Assembly: GCA_028282195.1 (NCBI GenBank)
Contig: JANQII010000178.1
Span: 1 to 35,481 of the forward strand
Source of the DNA: Prolixibacteraceae bacterium
GTDB lineage: Bacteria; Bacteroidota; Bacteroidia; Bacteroidales; Prolixibacteraceae
Reading direction: 5' to 3'
DNA: 35,481 bases
Part shown: one piece after another, positions 17,650-26,075 of the stretch
Numbering within the stretch: the stretch's first letter is position 1
How the letters are laid out: each line of letters starts with the position of its first letter
Translations under genes and position numbers: made by a program
The notes under the pieces: generated by a model
The model's input: the letters and a program-made list of their open reading frames with translations, nothing else
Databases searched by the model: none
What the model was told of the DNA's origin: nothing

Positions 17650-18792
17650 ATGAAACTACTGGAAAAAATATTAGTCCCCATACATTTAAATAATGTTTGT
17701 CAAAAGCAATTAGACACTGCTGTTCAATTGGCCCAAAAGTTCAATTCAAAAATTTTCTTATTCAATGTTTTGCCGGAAGAAGCTAAGCTGGAATCAATAA
17801 ACTCATATATCAATCAGTATGTAAAAGTTGAAATGGATAAAATAGTTAAAAAGCTTTCTTACGCGGAAGACAAAATAGAAAAACGAATTGGTTACGGAAA
17901 TACGTTTGACCAAATTATCAATATTTCTGAATCGGAAAATGTGAATCTAATCTTAATAGCAAATCAGCCTAATGCAGATGGGGAAGCTATTATCATTGAT
18001 GTATTGTCTGAAAAGCTGGTAAGAAAATCAAACAAACCTGTTTGGTTAGTAAAACCAGACAATGCAGTTATACCCAAAAACATTCTTTGTCCCATTGATT
18101 TTTCAGATTCTTCAGAAAGGGCTTTGAATAATGCTATAAAGATTGCCAAAACATTTCAGGCAAAGCTTACGGTACTAAATGTTTTTCAACCGTTACAAGA
18201 AAGCTTCTCCGTTCGTTTAAACGCTGATTACCAACAAGAAAATGACAACTTAAAGTTAGAAAATAAAATAAACCTGGATCGTTTTTTAGAACAATTCAAC
18301 TTCATAGATGTTGATTTCACATTAAAAGTAATTAATGGAAAACCTGCAAAAAAGATTGTTCGTTTTGCTAAGAAAAACCAAATAGATCTGATTTTCATGG
18401 GAGCTACAGGTAAATCTTATTTGCAAAGGGTGCTTCTGGGCAGTGTTACTGAATTGGTATTAAGGGAACTTCCTGCTTCTATGATTATAAATAAAGCTGA
18501 AAACCTTCTGGATTTAAAAATTGAATCTGACATTTCCAGCCTGGAGAAACACCTTAGTCAAGCCAAAAAATTAGAAGAGTTAGGTTATTATGAAGAAGCA
18601 ATCGAGCAATTAAAGATTTGTCTACACATCAACGACTTACATCTACCTACGCTGTACAAGTTAAGCAAACTTTATAAAAAGCTCGGCAATCATGAAATAT
18701 CAGAAAACTACAAACAGAAATCCATTGAGGTATTAAACCGTTTGTGGGATAAAAAAATTGAGTTTGATTTAAGAAAAGGTTTAAAATTTTAA
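17650..18792 (+). CDS. Tandem universal stress protein with C-terminal TPR-like tail
   Basis: A 380-residue cytoplasmic protein. The first USP domain covers about 1-138 (KILVPIHLNN) and is degenerate in its ATP loop. The second covers about 142-283 (NILCPIDFSDSSERALNNA) and keeps the full ATP-binding motif G-x2-G-x9-G-S as GATGKSYLQRVLLGS at 251-265. Residues about 302-362 form two helical repeats of TPR type (AKKLEELGYYEEAIEQLK, then PTLYKLSKLYKKLGNHE). The USP-TPR joining suggests binding of a partner protein. The antiporter gene starts 16 bases after its stop, so a regulatory link to the transporter is likely by operon logic. Confidence 0.87.
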   Translation: MKLLEKILVPIHLNNVCQKQLDTAVQLAQKFNSKIFLFNVLPEEAKLESINSYINQYVKVEMDKIVKKLSYAEDKIEKRIGYGNTFDQIINISESENVNLILIANQPNADGEAIIIDVLSEKLVRKSNKPVWLVKPDNAVIPKNILCPIDFSDSSERALNNAIKIAKTFQAKLTVLNVFQPLQESFSVRLNADYQQENDNLKLENKINLDRFLEQFNFIDVDFTLKVINGKPAKKIVRFAKKNQIDLIFMGATGKSYLQRVLLGSVTELVLRELPASMIINKAENLLDLKIESDISSLEKHLSQAKKLEELGYYEEAIEQLKICLHINDLHLPTLYKLSKLYKKLGNHEISENYKQKSIEVLNRLWDKKIEFDLRKGLKF

Positions 18793-18808
18793 TTAACGAT
18801 CTTGAAAT

Positions 18809-20059
18809 ATGAAAAAAGTTTACATTTTGTCAGCCCTGCTTTTGGTAGGATTAGGTTTATCACAAACTTTACCTTTGTTTTTTGATAACTATGAAAACCT
18901 GTCGCATTTAATAAAAATTGGAACAATGATATGCCTTGCATTTATTATGATACATGTAGGGTATGAGTTTGAAATCCATAAAAACAGATTAAAAGAATAC
19001 GGATACGATTATTTAATTGCTTTTACAGCAGCAACTTTTCCGTGGTTTTTTGTCACTTTGTATTTTGTTTTCTTTCTTATCCCGGAAAGCACTCCTGCGG
19101 TTGATAGCTGGGTACAATCACTCCTTGCAGCACGATTTGCTGCACCCACTTCGGCTGGAGTATTATTCTCGATGCTTGCTGCCGCAGGTTTAGCTTCAAC
19201 ATGGATGTTCAGAAAAACACGGATTTTAGCAATCTTTGATGACCTGGATACCGTTATCCTGATGGTTCCATTGCAGATGCTAATTATTGGCTTCAAGGTT
19301 CAGTTATTATTTGTTATCGTCATCATGTTTATTCTTATTTGGCTGGCATGGAGATACCTGCATATTATTAAATTATCTGTCCGTTGGAAGAATGTACTGT
19401 TCTATTCAATCCTGATCGCTGGTGCTGCAGAGCTTATATATTTCTCAAGCAAAACGATTGACGAAACCGTTACTGTTCATATTGAAGTGTTGCTTCCTGC
19501 TTTTGTATTGGGAACGATGATATCCAAAAATTATAATCGTGTAAAAACGGATGAAGGACACGAAGAAGATATACTTGAGCTTAAAAGTGAAAAGAAAACT
19601 TCATTCTATATTTCCGCAATCTTTATGATCCTTGTTGGTTTATCGATGCCTTTACTTGAAGGTATTTCAGGTGATATTTCAAAAACCAAAGCAATCGATG
19701 AACAAATAGTTGATGCCTATGTAAGTGGAAAAGAAGACACAGAGCTTTTTACACATGCTGAAGAGGGCTATAATTGGGGAATGATATTATTTCATGTTTT
19801 AATTGTAACCTTATTAAGCAACATTGGGAAAATTGTACCTGCTTTTGTTTATCGGAATGAAGCTAACTGGCGTGAAAGATTGGCTGTTGCCATAGCCATG
19901 TTTCCACGTGGTGAAGTTGGGGCAGGTGTTCTAATTATCTCTATGTCTTATGGCATAAGTGGCATGATCGTCACAGTATCCATGCTTTCTTTAGCGTTGA
20001 ACCTGTTGCTTACCGGGCTATTCATTGTTATTGTAAAACGCTTGCTTTCGATGAAATAG
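18809..20059 (+). CDS. Cation:proton antiporter (CPA2/Na+-H+ exchanger type)
   Basis: A 416-residue inner-membrane protein with about eleven hydrophobic segments. Conserved features are the AARFAAPTSAGVLFSML segment (107-123) and the FDDLDTVILM segment (143-152), which carries the paired acidic residues expected at the ion site. PRGEVGAGVLI near the C-terminus is also typical of the family. No NAD-binding RCK domain is present. It follows the USP-TPR gene by 16 bases. USP and antiporter genes are often paired or fused, consistent with pH or salt homeostasis. The ion cannot be assigned. Confidence 0.85.
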   Translation: MKKVYILSALLLVGLGLSQTLPLFFDNYENLSHLIKIGTMICLAFIMIHVGYEFEIHKNRLKEYGYDYLIAFTAATFPWFFVTLYFVFFLIPESTPAVDSWVQSLLAARFAAPTSAGVLFSMLAAAGLASTWMFRKTRILAIFDDLDTVILMVPLQMLIIGFKVQLLFVIVIMFILIWLAWRYLHIIKLSVRWKNVLFYSILIAGAAELIYFSSKTIDETVTVHIEVLLPAFVLGTMISKNYNRVKTDEGHEEDILELKSEKKTSFYISAIFMILVGLSMPLLEGISGDISKTKAIDEQIVDAYVSGKEDTELFTHAEEGYNWGMILFHVLIVTLLSNIGKIVPAFVYRNEANWRERLAVAIAMFPRGEVGAGVLIISMSYGISGMIVTVSMLSLALNLLLTGLFIVIVKRLLSMK

Positions 20060-20086
20060 TTATTCGAAAGAAAGATCAATTTTATG

Positions 20087-20128
20087 AAACTACCATTGCT
20101 CCGAATTTCGGTATTGATGGTAGTTTTT
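20087..20128 (+). terminator. Terminator of the USP-antiporter operon
   Basis: AAACTACCAT (20087-20096) pairs with ATGGTAGTTT (20117-20126). An inner CCGAA/TTCGG stem is nested inside and a T-run follows (TTTTTT ending at 20128). Confidence 0.82.
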
Positions 20129-20852
20129 TAGGATCACTTGATTTTTCCGGTGAATTAATTTTTGGAGGGTATGATTTTGAATGTTCGATACTGGATTTTG
20201 ATTCCGATAGCCCGGGATCGATTATTAGTCATAAAAAAACGTTTTCCATGCGGCGGATGAAATGTCCAATGCTCCGGTCAGCCCACTGCATCCGCCTGCT
20301 TTCTTATTACATATCCCAACACCGGGTAAGCCCGTCTAAAGCCGGACAAAACCCAGTGCTACAATTATTTAATCCCTACGGGATATTGGAAACAGATGCT
20401 GGATAACCCGATAGGTACCTGAAGTACCTTAGACGGTTAACAGGCATATTTAATTATCTAACGGAAGAATAAACCGGATGAAAGCTGGGAGTTGTTTCCT
20501 GACCCGGGCACTTTAAAAAAACCAAAAATATTTCTTTAGGGTAATCAGTAGGCCAGGCATTTGGGAATGATTGTCATACTCCGAAACACATAACCCGAAA
20601 CACGCAACCCACATTTTCATCTTCCCCCAAAAGCTTCCTTGCGGTTAAAAAACCGCACTTCCCGTTCCGTTGAAGTGCCTTATAGTCATATTCCCACTCT
20701 ATCTGTTATTTTAATTAATCCAATAAAACCAACCCGGATTCTAAGATTTCAAAAAATAAAATCAACTAGCTAACTTTGAGATTAGTTAGATAGAATTATG
20801 AAGTGATCCGTTTTTAAATTCTACTTACACAGTCCGGCAACGGAACCCCTTT
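20129..20852. other. Long repeat-rich gap without genes
   Basis: About 720 bases without a credible gene. It holds one copy of the structured repeat (20226-20296), a CCGTCTAA (20332-20339)/TTAGACGG (20429-20436) inverted pair and an ATCCC TAC GGGAT hairpin near 20390. There is also a partial tandem CCGAAACACATAACCC near 20581-20611, and a GCGGTT AAAA AACCGC hairpin at 20641-20656 that could end the leftward Crp/Fnr transcript. Confidence 0.6.
20226..20296 (-). repeat. Structured dispersed repeat, copy 3 (inverted orientation)
   Basis: On the minus strand GGCGGATG starts at 20296 and CATTTCATCCGCC starts at 20264, followed by GCATGGAAAACG and a T-run. The 32-base distance from GGCG to CATTTC equals that of the copies at 28329 and 31421. 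Its stem is a perfect 8 bp (GGCGGATG/CATCCGCC). Confidence 0.72.
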
Positions 20853-21545
20853 TTAACCCAAATGGCTAATTTTATTGAGCATCCCGTAATTTTTGATTTC
20901 AAAGTCCTTACCATCCTGAATGATATAACCTTCATCTTTGAAATCTTTAATTACACGCACAACACTTTCCGTTGACATGCCTGTTAGCTCGGCCAGGTCG
21001 CCTCTTGAAAGCGGAAGATTAAATCGTTGGCTTTTATAAATCCGATCAGCCAGACAGAGAATAATATCGGCAACCCGTCCATGCAATTGCTTATTGGTCA
21101 AACAGAAAAAACGTCCATAAGTCTGAACTGTGTTCTCATTCAAAATATTGATGATACGGAAAGCAAATTTTGGATTTTGATTTATTAACTGTTTAAAAAG
21201 ATTGATATCAATCATTTCAACCGTAGAGTTTATATACGTTGAAGCCGAATATAGAAAAACATTATTCCCATCGTAAATTGATGTCAAACCAATTAATTTG
21301 TTTGATGGTGAAATTTTAAGGATCAGGTTCTTATCTTTTCCTTCCAGGTAAACCTTGCAAAGCCCCTCTCTAAGATAAATAATATGCGAGGCAAATGCTC
21401 CCTGCTTACATATGGTTTCACCTTTTTTATAGTTAACAACAACCTTGTTCTCTTCTATTAACTTCTTCTCCTCTTCACTCAACTCATCAAAACAATTAAT
21501 CAGATTATTAATTACTGTACAAGTATTTGTATACTGTTTTTCCAT
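20853..21545 (-). CDS. Crp/Fnr-family transcription regulator
   Basis: A 230-residue regulator: an N-terminal cyclic-nucleotide-like beta-roll (VVVNYKKGETICKQGAFASHIIYLREG), a dimer helix, and a C-terminal winged helix (LSRGDLAELTGMSTESVVRVIKDFKDEGYI). The recognition helix keeps a Glu and an Arg (TESVVR) as in Crp-type helices but not the FNR E-x-x-S-R. N-terminal cysteines (9, 18) lack the spacing of an FNR 4Fe-4S cluster, so the signal is unclear. The start is set at MEKQYTN; the open frame extends 18 codons upstream without support. It is divergent from the octaheme cytochrome gene, sharing a 194-base spacer with palindromic sites, and is the likely regulator of that operon. Confidence 0.88.
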   Translation of the reverse strand: MEKQYTNTCTVINNLINCFDELSEEEKKLIEENKVVVNYKKGETICKQGAFASHIIYLREGLCKVYLEGKDKNLILKISPSNKLIGLTSIYDGNNVFLYSASTYINSTVEMIDINLFKQLINQNPKFAFRIINILNENTVQTYGRFFCLTNKQLHGRVADIILCLADRIYKSQRFNLPLSRGDLAELTGMSTESVVRVIKDFKDEGYIIQDGKDFEIKNYGMLNKISHLG

Positions 21546-21591
21546 GAGGCAAAAATAACAAATATGTCCTAAGTTAATTCTGGCATATACC

Positions 21592-21649
21592 ACAATCAAT
21601 TAAAAAATTGATTTAGCTCAATTATTATCAGATTACAATCAATTAAAAA
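21592..21649. promoter_or_regulatory. Probable Crp/Fnr operator region between the divergent genes
   Basis: A palindrome AATCAATT AAAA AATTGATT spans 21594-21613. An FNR-like TTGAT-N4-CTCAA (one mismatch to TTGAT-N4-ATCAA) overlaps it at 21608-21621. The 15-mer ACAATCAATTAAAAA occurs exactly at 21592-21606 and again at 21635-21649, 43 bases apart (about four helical turns). The arrangement fits binding of a dimeric Crp/Fnr-type protein; it has not been tested. Confidence 0.6.
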
Positions 21650-21697
21650 GGAAATCTACTTGTTAGCACTTTTCTAATGGTGACTTACAACAGTAAA

Positions 21698-21705
21698 TAT
21701 CTTTG
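21698..21705 (+). promoter_or_regulatory. Probable -7 element of the sulfur-redox operon
   Basis: TATCTTTG matches TAnnTTTG, 34 bases before the cytochrome start codon. No TTTG stands at the -33 position, which would be consistent with a promoter that needs an activator bound at the upstream palindrome or direct repeat. Confidence 0.5.
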
Positions 21706-21739
21706 AAGCGAGCTGTTTTACCAATCAAATTCTGACATT

Positions 21740-23341
21740 ATGCATCAAAGATTATTGCTTCTATTTTTAGCCTTTATCATTCCTTTTGTATCATTTTCAG
21801 ATGAAAAACAATCTGAAAACAAAATATCACCTGAAGAGAGAATAGAGGTTATTAATTACATTTGGAAAGCTGACAGAAAAACTACTCCTGTTGCTGATCA
21901 CAGTTCATTTCCTCAACTACAAAAAGAATTTGCAACTGCACATGATGTTACTGCGGCATGTATCTCTTGTCACACTGAAAGAGACAAAGAGATTATGCAG
22001 ACCAACCATTGGATGTGGGAACGTACAGAAGAGATTGAAGGCAAAGGTAAAGTTGCGCTTGGAAAGAAGAACATCCTGAACAACTTCTGCACAGGAGTTT
22101 CCGGAAGTGAAGCAACTTGTACCCGTTGCCATATTGGTTATGGCTATGCTGATAAAACGTTTGATTTCAGCAACCCGCTAAATGTAGATTGTTTGATTTG
22201 CCATGATAACTCGGATACTTATAAGAAGAAAAAAGGTGGCGCCGGTTATCCTGACGAATCAGTAGACTTAAATTACGTTGCCCAAAACGTGGGAAAACCA
22301 GGAAGAATAAATTGTGGGGTTTGCCATTTTTGGGGAGGTGGCGGCAATAATGTCAAGCATGGGGATTTGGAAGTTGCTCTGCTTGATTCCAGGCGGGATG
22401 TTGATGTACACATGGCCATTGATGGAGAAGACATGAGTTGTGTGGATTGTCATATTACTGAAAACCATCAAATGGCTGGAAAGTTATATGCTTTATCTTC
22501 CGAGAATAAGAACAGGGCAACATGCACCCACTGTCATACAGATGCACCACATGCAGACAATCTTCTGAACGAACACTTTAGGCGTGTAGCATGTCAAACC
22601 TGTCATATTCCAACGTATGCCAAAGTAAATGGTACCAAAATGATCTGGGATTGGTCAACTGCTGGCAGGTTGGATGAAGAAGGCCACGAGCTTCATGAAA
22701 ATGATGCTGATGGAAATCACAATTACTTATCCATTAAAGGAACCTTCGTTTATGACGACCATGTTACTCCTGAATATTATTGGTTTAACGGAATTGCCGG
22801 TCATCAGTTAATGACAGATAAAATTGATACAATTCCTGTTCAAATGAACAGTTTGGATGGATCTTACCTGGATAAAGGAAATAACCAACGTTCTAAAGAA
22901 CCGTCAAAAATCTGGCCTGTAAAAGCGCATCGTGGAAAACAAATCTATGACCCGGTGAACAATACCCTTATTCAACCAAAGCTATGGTCAAAAGAAAAAG
23001 GGGATAGCGCTTACTGGAAAGACTTTGACTGGCACCTGGCCTCTAAAGCAGGGATGGAATACATTGGACTTCCATACAGTGGTGAATACGATTTCGTGGA
23101 AACAGAAATGTACTGGCCTCTAAACCATATGGTCTCCCCGAAAGAACAATCGTTAACATGCAAAGATTGCCATACACGCAACAATGGACGATTAGCCCAG
23201 TTGGATGATTTCTACCTCCCGGGCCGTGACCGCAATAAAACGGCTGATTTCGCAGGGATTGGAATTGTTTTCATTGCCATACTTGGGGTGTTGATACACG
23301 GTTCTCTTAGAATCCTTTTCAGAAAAAAAGCAAACCACTAA
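21740..23341 (+). CDS. Octaheme c-type cytochrome, tetrathionate-reductase (OTR) family
   Basis: A 533-residue periplasmic multiheme enzyme. After a signal peptide (to about residue 20) there are exactly eight CxxCH haem sites: 74-78, 127-131, 151-155, 192-196, 234-238, 262-266, 285-289 and 474-478. Spacing and blocks such as CLICHDNSDTYKK and CQTCHIPTYAK match the octaheme tetrathionate-reductase family. The Shewanella member reduces tetrathionate and also nitrite and hydroxylamine in vitro. One C-terminal membrane helix (505-527, followed by FRKK) anchors it, unlike soluble OTR. It heads an operon; the cytochrome b gene starts 12 bases downstream. The physiological substrate and reaction direction are not determined by sequence. 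Confidence 0.92.
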   Translation: MHQRLLLLFLAFIIPFVSFSDEKQSENKISPEERIEVINYIWKADRKTTPVADHSSFPQLQKEFATAHDVTAACISCHTERDKEIMQTNHWMWERTEEIEGKGKVALGKKNILNNFCTGVSGSEATCTRCHIGYGYADKTFDFSNPLNVDCLICHDNSDTYKKKKGGAGYPDESVDLNYVAQNVGKPGRINCGVCHFWGGGGNNVKHGDLEVALLDSRRDVDVHMAIDGEDMSCVDCHITENHQMAGKLYALSSENKNRATCTHCHTDAPHADNLLNEHFRRVACQTCHIPTYAKVNGTKMIWDWSTAGRLDEEGHELHENDADGNHNYLSIKGTFVYDDHVTPEYYWFNGIAGHQLMTDKIDTIPVQMNSLDGSYLDKGNNQRSKEPSKIWPVKAHRGKQIYDPVNNTLIQPKLWSKEKGDSAYWKDFDWHLASKAGMEYIGLPYSGEYDFVETEMYWPLNHMVSPKEQSLTCKDCHTRNNGRLAQLDDFYLPGRDRNKTADFAGIGIVFIAILGVLIHGSLRILFRKKANH

Positions 23342-23353
23342 AAAGAAGGAATA

Positions 23354-24499
23354 ATGAAAGTATATATCTATAAACTATTTGAACGTTTCTGGCATTGGTC
23401 CCAGGCCATACTGATTTTTCTCTTGTTTATTACAGGATTCGAGATTCACAGTACCTACAATTTAATGGGCTATGAACTTGCAGTAAAAGTGCACAACGCT
23501 ACTGCATGGGTTTTTCTGGTTCTTATTGTGTTTGCTATTTTCTGGCATTTTACAACCGGGGAGTGGAAACAATACATTCCCACAACCAAATTCCTGAAAG
23601 CTCAATTCAATTATTACATAACCGGAATATTTAAAGGAGCCTCACACCCAACTAAAAAACTGGTATATAATAAATTCAATCCGCTGCAGCGAATTATTTA
23701 TTTAGGATTGAAGATCCTGGTTATTCCGGTTCAGCTAATATCCGGGTTTTTATATCTCTACTTTAACTATCCTTTAAAAGGATTCGAATTACAAAGCCTT
23801 GAACTTGTTGCAATTATTCATACGCTTGGGGCATTTATGCTTTTAGCATTTGTAATTGCACATATATACCTGACCACAACAGGGCACAAGCCTCTTTCTT
23901 CAATGAAAGCGATGATTACCGGTTGGGAAGAAATGGATGAAGAATCGGCAGCTGAATTGGTTACCAGTCAGCTTGAAGAGGTTCTTTTAAAAACCAAAAA
24001 AGAAGTAAAAACCAAAACGAATAAAGAAGCACTTATTCATAAAGCTTATGCAGATGCCGGTGAAAAAACCGGAGCGAATGAAGCAAAAAGGGATACCCGT
24101 TTTAAGAATGCAATTTCAAAAAGTGGTGCCGGCTATTTCTGCATCAGTAAAGAAGGTATTTACCGTGATGTTAACGATGCATGGGTTGCTCTTTATAAGT
24201 ATGACTCCCAGGATGAAATCATCGGCAAACATTACCGTTTAAGCCGAACCAGGGAAGACTTTAAAGAATTGGAAGCATCGGCTGAAAAAGTGCTGAATGG
24301 TCAAACTATAAACCACGGTGAAGTAAAACGCATATGCAAAGATGGTTCTGAGGGCTATCATACATTAACCATGTCCCCGGTTCGAATTAATGATGAAATT
24401 ACCGGCTTTGAGGGATTCATTATTGACACAACTGCCAAGCGGCTTGCCGAACGTGAACTACTAAAAAAACAATTGCGGGAAAATGATTCAAAAAACTAA
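23354..24499 (+). CDS. Membrane cytochrome b (b561/hydrogenase type) fused to a PAS domain
   Basis: A 381-residue inner-membrane protein. The first 190 residues are a cytochrome b with four hydrophobic segments and candidate haem-ligand histidines at 14, 32, 47, 65, 156, 170 and 178 (FERFWHWSQ, KVHNATAWVF, FWHFTTGEW, IIHTLGAF, VIAHIYLTTTGH). This is the usual quinone-linked partner of periplasmic multihaem enzymes. A charged helical linker (195-245) leads to a PAS domain at about 250-365 (SGAGYFCISKEGIYRDVNDA, RICKDGSEGYHTLTMSPVR, then GFEGFIIDTTAKRLAERE). No kinase, GGDEF or HTH domain follows, so the output is unknown. The stop overlaps the upstream part of the next frame. Confidence 0.87.
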   Translation: MKVYIYKLFERFWHWSQAILIFLLFITGFEIHSTYNLMGYELAVKVHNATAWVFLVLIVFAIFWHFTTGEWKQYIPTTKFLKAQFNYYITGIFKGASHPTKKLVYNKFNPLQRIIYLGLKILVIPVQLISGFLYLYFNYPLKGFELQSLELVAIIHTLGAFMLLAFVIAHIYLTTTGHKPLSSMKAMITGWEEMDEESAAELVTSQLEEVLLKTKKEVKTKTNKEALIHKAYADAGEKTGANEAKRDTRFKNAISKSGAGYFCISKEGIYRDVNDAWVALYKYDSQDEIIGKHYRLSRTREDFKELEASAEKVLNGQTINHGEVKRICKDGSEGYHTLTMSPVRINDEITGFEGFIIDTTAKRLAERELLKKQLRENDSKN

Positions 24500-24509
24500 A
24501 TCTATCGAT

Positions 24510-25028
24510 ATGAAACACATCAAATTTATAAGCATTCTGCTATTGGCAGTTATCGTTTTCAGTAACTACAGCTGCAATAAACAAGAAAGCTTTCAATCTG
24601 CCGAGGAACTGGTAGCCAGCGTCGCAGTTAATCTGGAAACCCTAACCATCGATCAGTTAAAAGCAAAAATGGACAGCTTTGAAATGTACAACCTGATTGA
24701 TGTACGGGAACCCAAAGAGCATAATCATGGCTACATTCCGGGAGCAGTTAACATTCCGAGGGGAACTTTGGAATTCAATATTGGCAAAGAAGAGTTTTGG
24801 GAAAAAGCTGGTTTTTATTTTCCTGCTAAAGATGAAGAATTCATTCTATTCTGCAAAAAAGGAAACCGTAGCATTTTAGCTGTTGATGCCCTGCTAAAAT
24901 TAGGTTACACCAATGTAAAATATATCGAAGGTGGTTTCAAAAAATGGGAATTAACCTACCCTCTTCTACAAGAAAAAAACCTTGAGTTGGAGAGTCATGG
25001 GAATGAAGAAGAAGTAGGTGGGTGCTAA
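24510..25028 (+). CDS. Single-domain rhodanese lipoprotein
   Basis: A 172-residue lipoprotein: signal peptide and lipobox (SNYSC, Cys22), then one rhodanese domain with DVREP (64-68), HGYIPGAVNIPRG and the active-site Cys115 in CKKGNR, a six-residue loop as in sulfane-sulfur transferases. It ends in GGC, leaving a free C-terminal Cys172. The start is chosen at MKHIKFISIL, giving a proper signal peptide; an ATG 27 bases earlier overlaps the cytochrome b gene. Third gene of the operon; likely a periplasm-facing sulfur carrier or transferase. Confidence 0.87.
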   Translation: MKHIKFISILLLAVIVFSNYSCNKQESFQSAEELVASVAVNLETLTIDQLKAKMDSFEMYNLIDVREPKEHNHGYIPGAVNIPRGTLEFNIGKEEFWEKAGFYFPAKDEEFILFCKKGNRSILAVDALLKLGYTNVKYIEGGFKKWELTYPLLQEKNLELESHGNEEEVGGC

Positions 25029-25050
25029 ATATTAAACTACAAACCTTAAA

Positions 25051-26034
25051 ATGAAAAAAATGAAAAAGTATTTGATTTACACACTATTATTTGCTTTTGT
25101 AGCGACAAGCTTATTTACGGGTTGTAAAGAAGATCCATGCGATTGCAATGAGGTAGTTGCCTTTGATGTTTTAACGGAACACCTGCAAGCCATTGATATG
25201 GACCTGAACCATGTGATTAAAAATGCAAATGACCAAAAATTTGTAATGGGTGCACCGGCAGACGGAAACTTAAGCAGTAAATACATTATGGATATCCGTG
25301 GTGCTGCCGATTTTGCCACCGGACATATTGACGGTGCAGTTAATGTTGCCTTTAAAGATATCCTTACATCGGCAGCTTCAGCAAGTAAACCCATACTGGT
25401 TGTTTGTTATACCGGGCAAACTGCTTGCTACGCAACTTCATTGTTACGTCTTTACGGACACCATGATGCACAGGCTTTAAAATGGGGAATGAGTGGCTGG
25501 AACCCAACATTTGATAAATGGACACCCAACATTGCAAACATTGCTGACGGGCATTCAAACTGGACGAATGCAGCTGCTATTGCAAACCAAACTTTTGGGA
25601 ACCCAACAATTAACAGCAGCACAACAAGCGGAGCTGCCTTGCTTAAAGAACGCGTTGAAGCAGTTGTTGCCGAAGGGTTTAAAGGTGTTGCCCCTGCTGA
25701 TGTCCTTGACAGTCCATCGAATTATTTCATCAATAATTATTTTTCTGAAGCTGACCATACCGGCTTTGGCCATATTGACGGTGCCTACCGGGTTCTTCCA
25801 CTGGGAATTACTGATGGTAGCATTTTCAACCTTGATCCTTCTGAACAAGTAGTTACCTATTGCTATACCGGGCAAACATCGGCTGTTATCACAGCTTTCC
25901 TGAGAGTATTAGGATACGATGCTTACAGTTTAAAATTTGGTATGAACGGATTATACAATTCGAATTCTGCCTGGTCAGCAAACCAATGGGGTGGTGATTC
26001 AAATCCCAAAAACCTGGACTATGTCAGCAATTAA
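25051..26034 (+). CDS. Double-domain rhodanese lipoprotein
   Basis: A 327-residue lipoprotein (lipobox LFTGC, Cys25) with Cys30 and Cys32 close behind (DPCDCNE). There are two rhodanese-like domains, both with the same active-site loop CYTGQT at 119-124 and 271-276. The conserved DIRGAADFATGHIDGAVNV block is in the first domain and FGHIDGAYRVLP in the second. Both have catalytic Cys, unlike classic rhodaneses with a dead N-domain. Each domain ends in a KWGMSGW or KFGMNGLY block. It lies 22 bases after the single-domain gene and 41 bases before the porin. A role in binding or passing polysulfide/thiosulfate sulfur is inferred. Confidence 0.87.
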   Translation: MKKMKKYLIYTLLFAFVATSLFTGCKEDPCDCNEVVAFDVLTEHLQAIDMDLNHVIKNANDQKFVMGAPADGNLSSKYIMDIRGAADFATGHIDGAVNVAFKDILTSAASASKPILVVCYTGQTACYATSLLRLYGHHDAQALKWGMSGWNPTFDKWTPNIANIADGHSNWTNAAAIANQTFGNPTINSSTTSGAALLKERVEAVVAEGFKGVAPADVLDSPSNYFINNYFSEADHTGFGHIDGAYRVLPLGITDGSIFNLDPSEQVVTYCYTGQTSAVITAFLRVLGYDAYSLKFGMNGLYNSNSAWSANQWGGDSNPKNLDYVSN

Positions 26035-26075
26035 AGTTTCATGAAGATTAATCCTCATCATTAAAACTTACGCTT

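Noticed and set aside
20129-20852. CRISPR-like array in the long gap
   Set aside because: The repeats there are single or paired inverted motifs with no regular repeat-spacer period.
21550-21557. CAAAAATA, a TAnnTTTG match on the minus strand, as promoter of the Crp/Fnr gene
   Set aside because: It is only 4 bases before the start codon, which would make a leaderless transcript; the match is common in AT-rich DNA and no -33 box is found.
25077-25875. Several long frames opposite or out of phase with the double-rhodanese gene
   Set aside because: They are shadows of a gene with clear domains and lipobox; none has a recognisable domain or start context.
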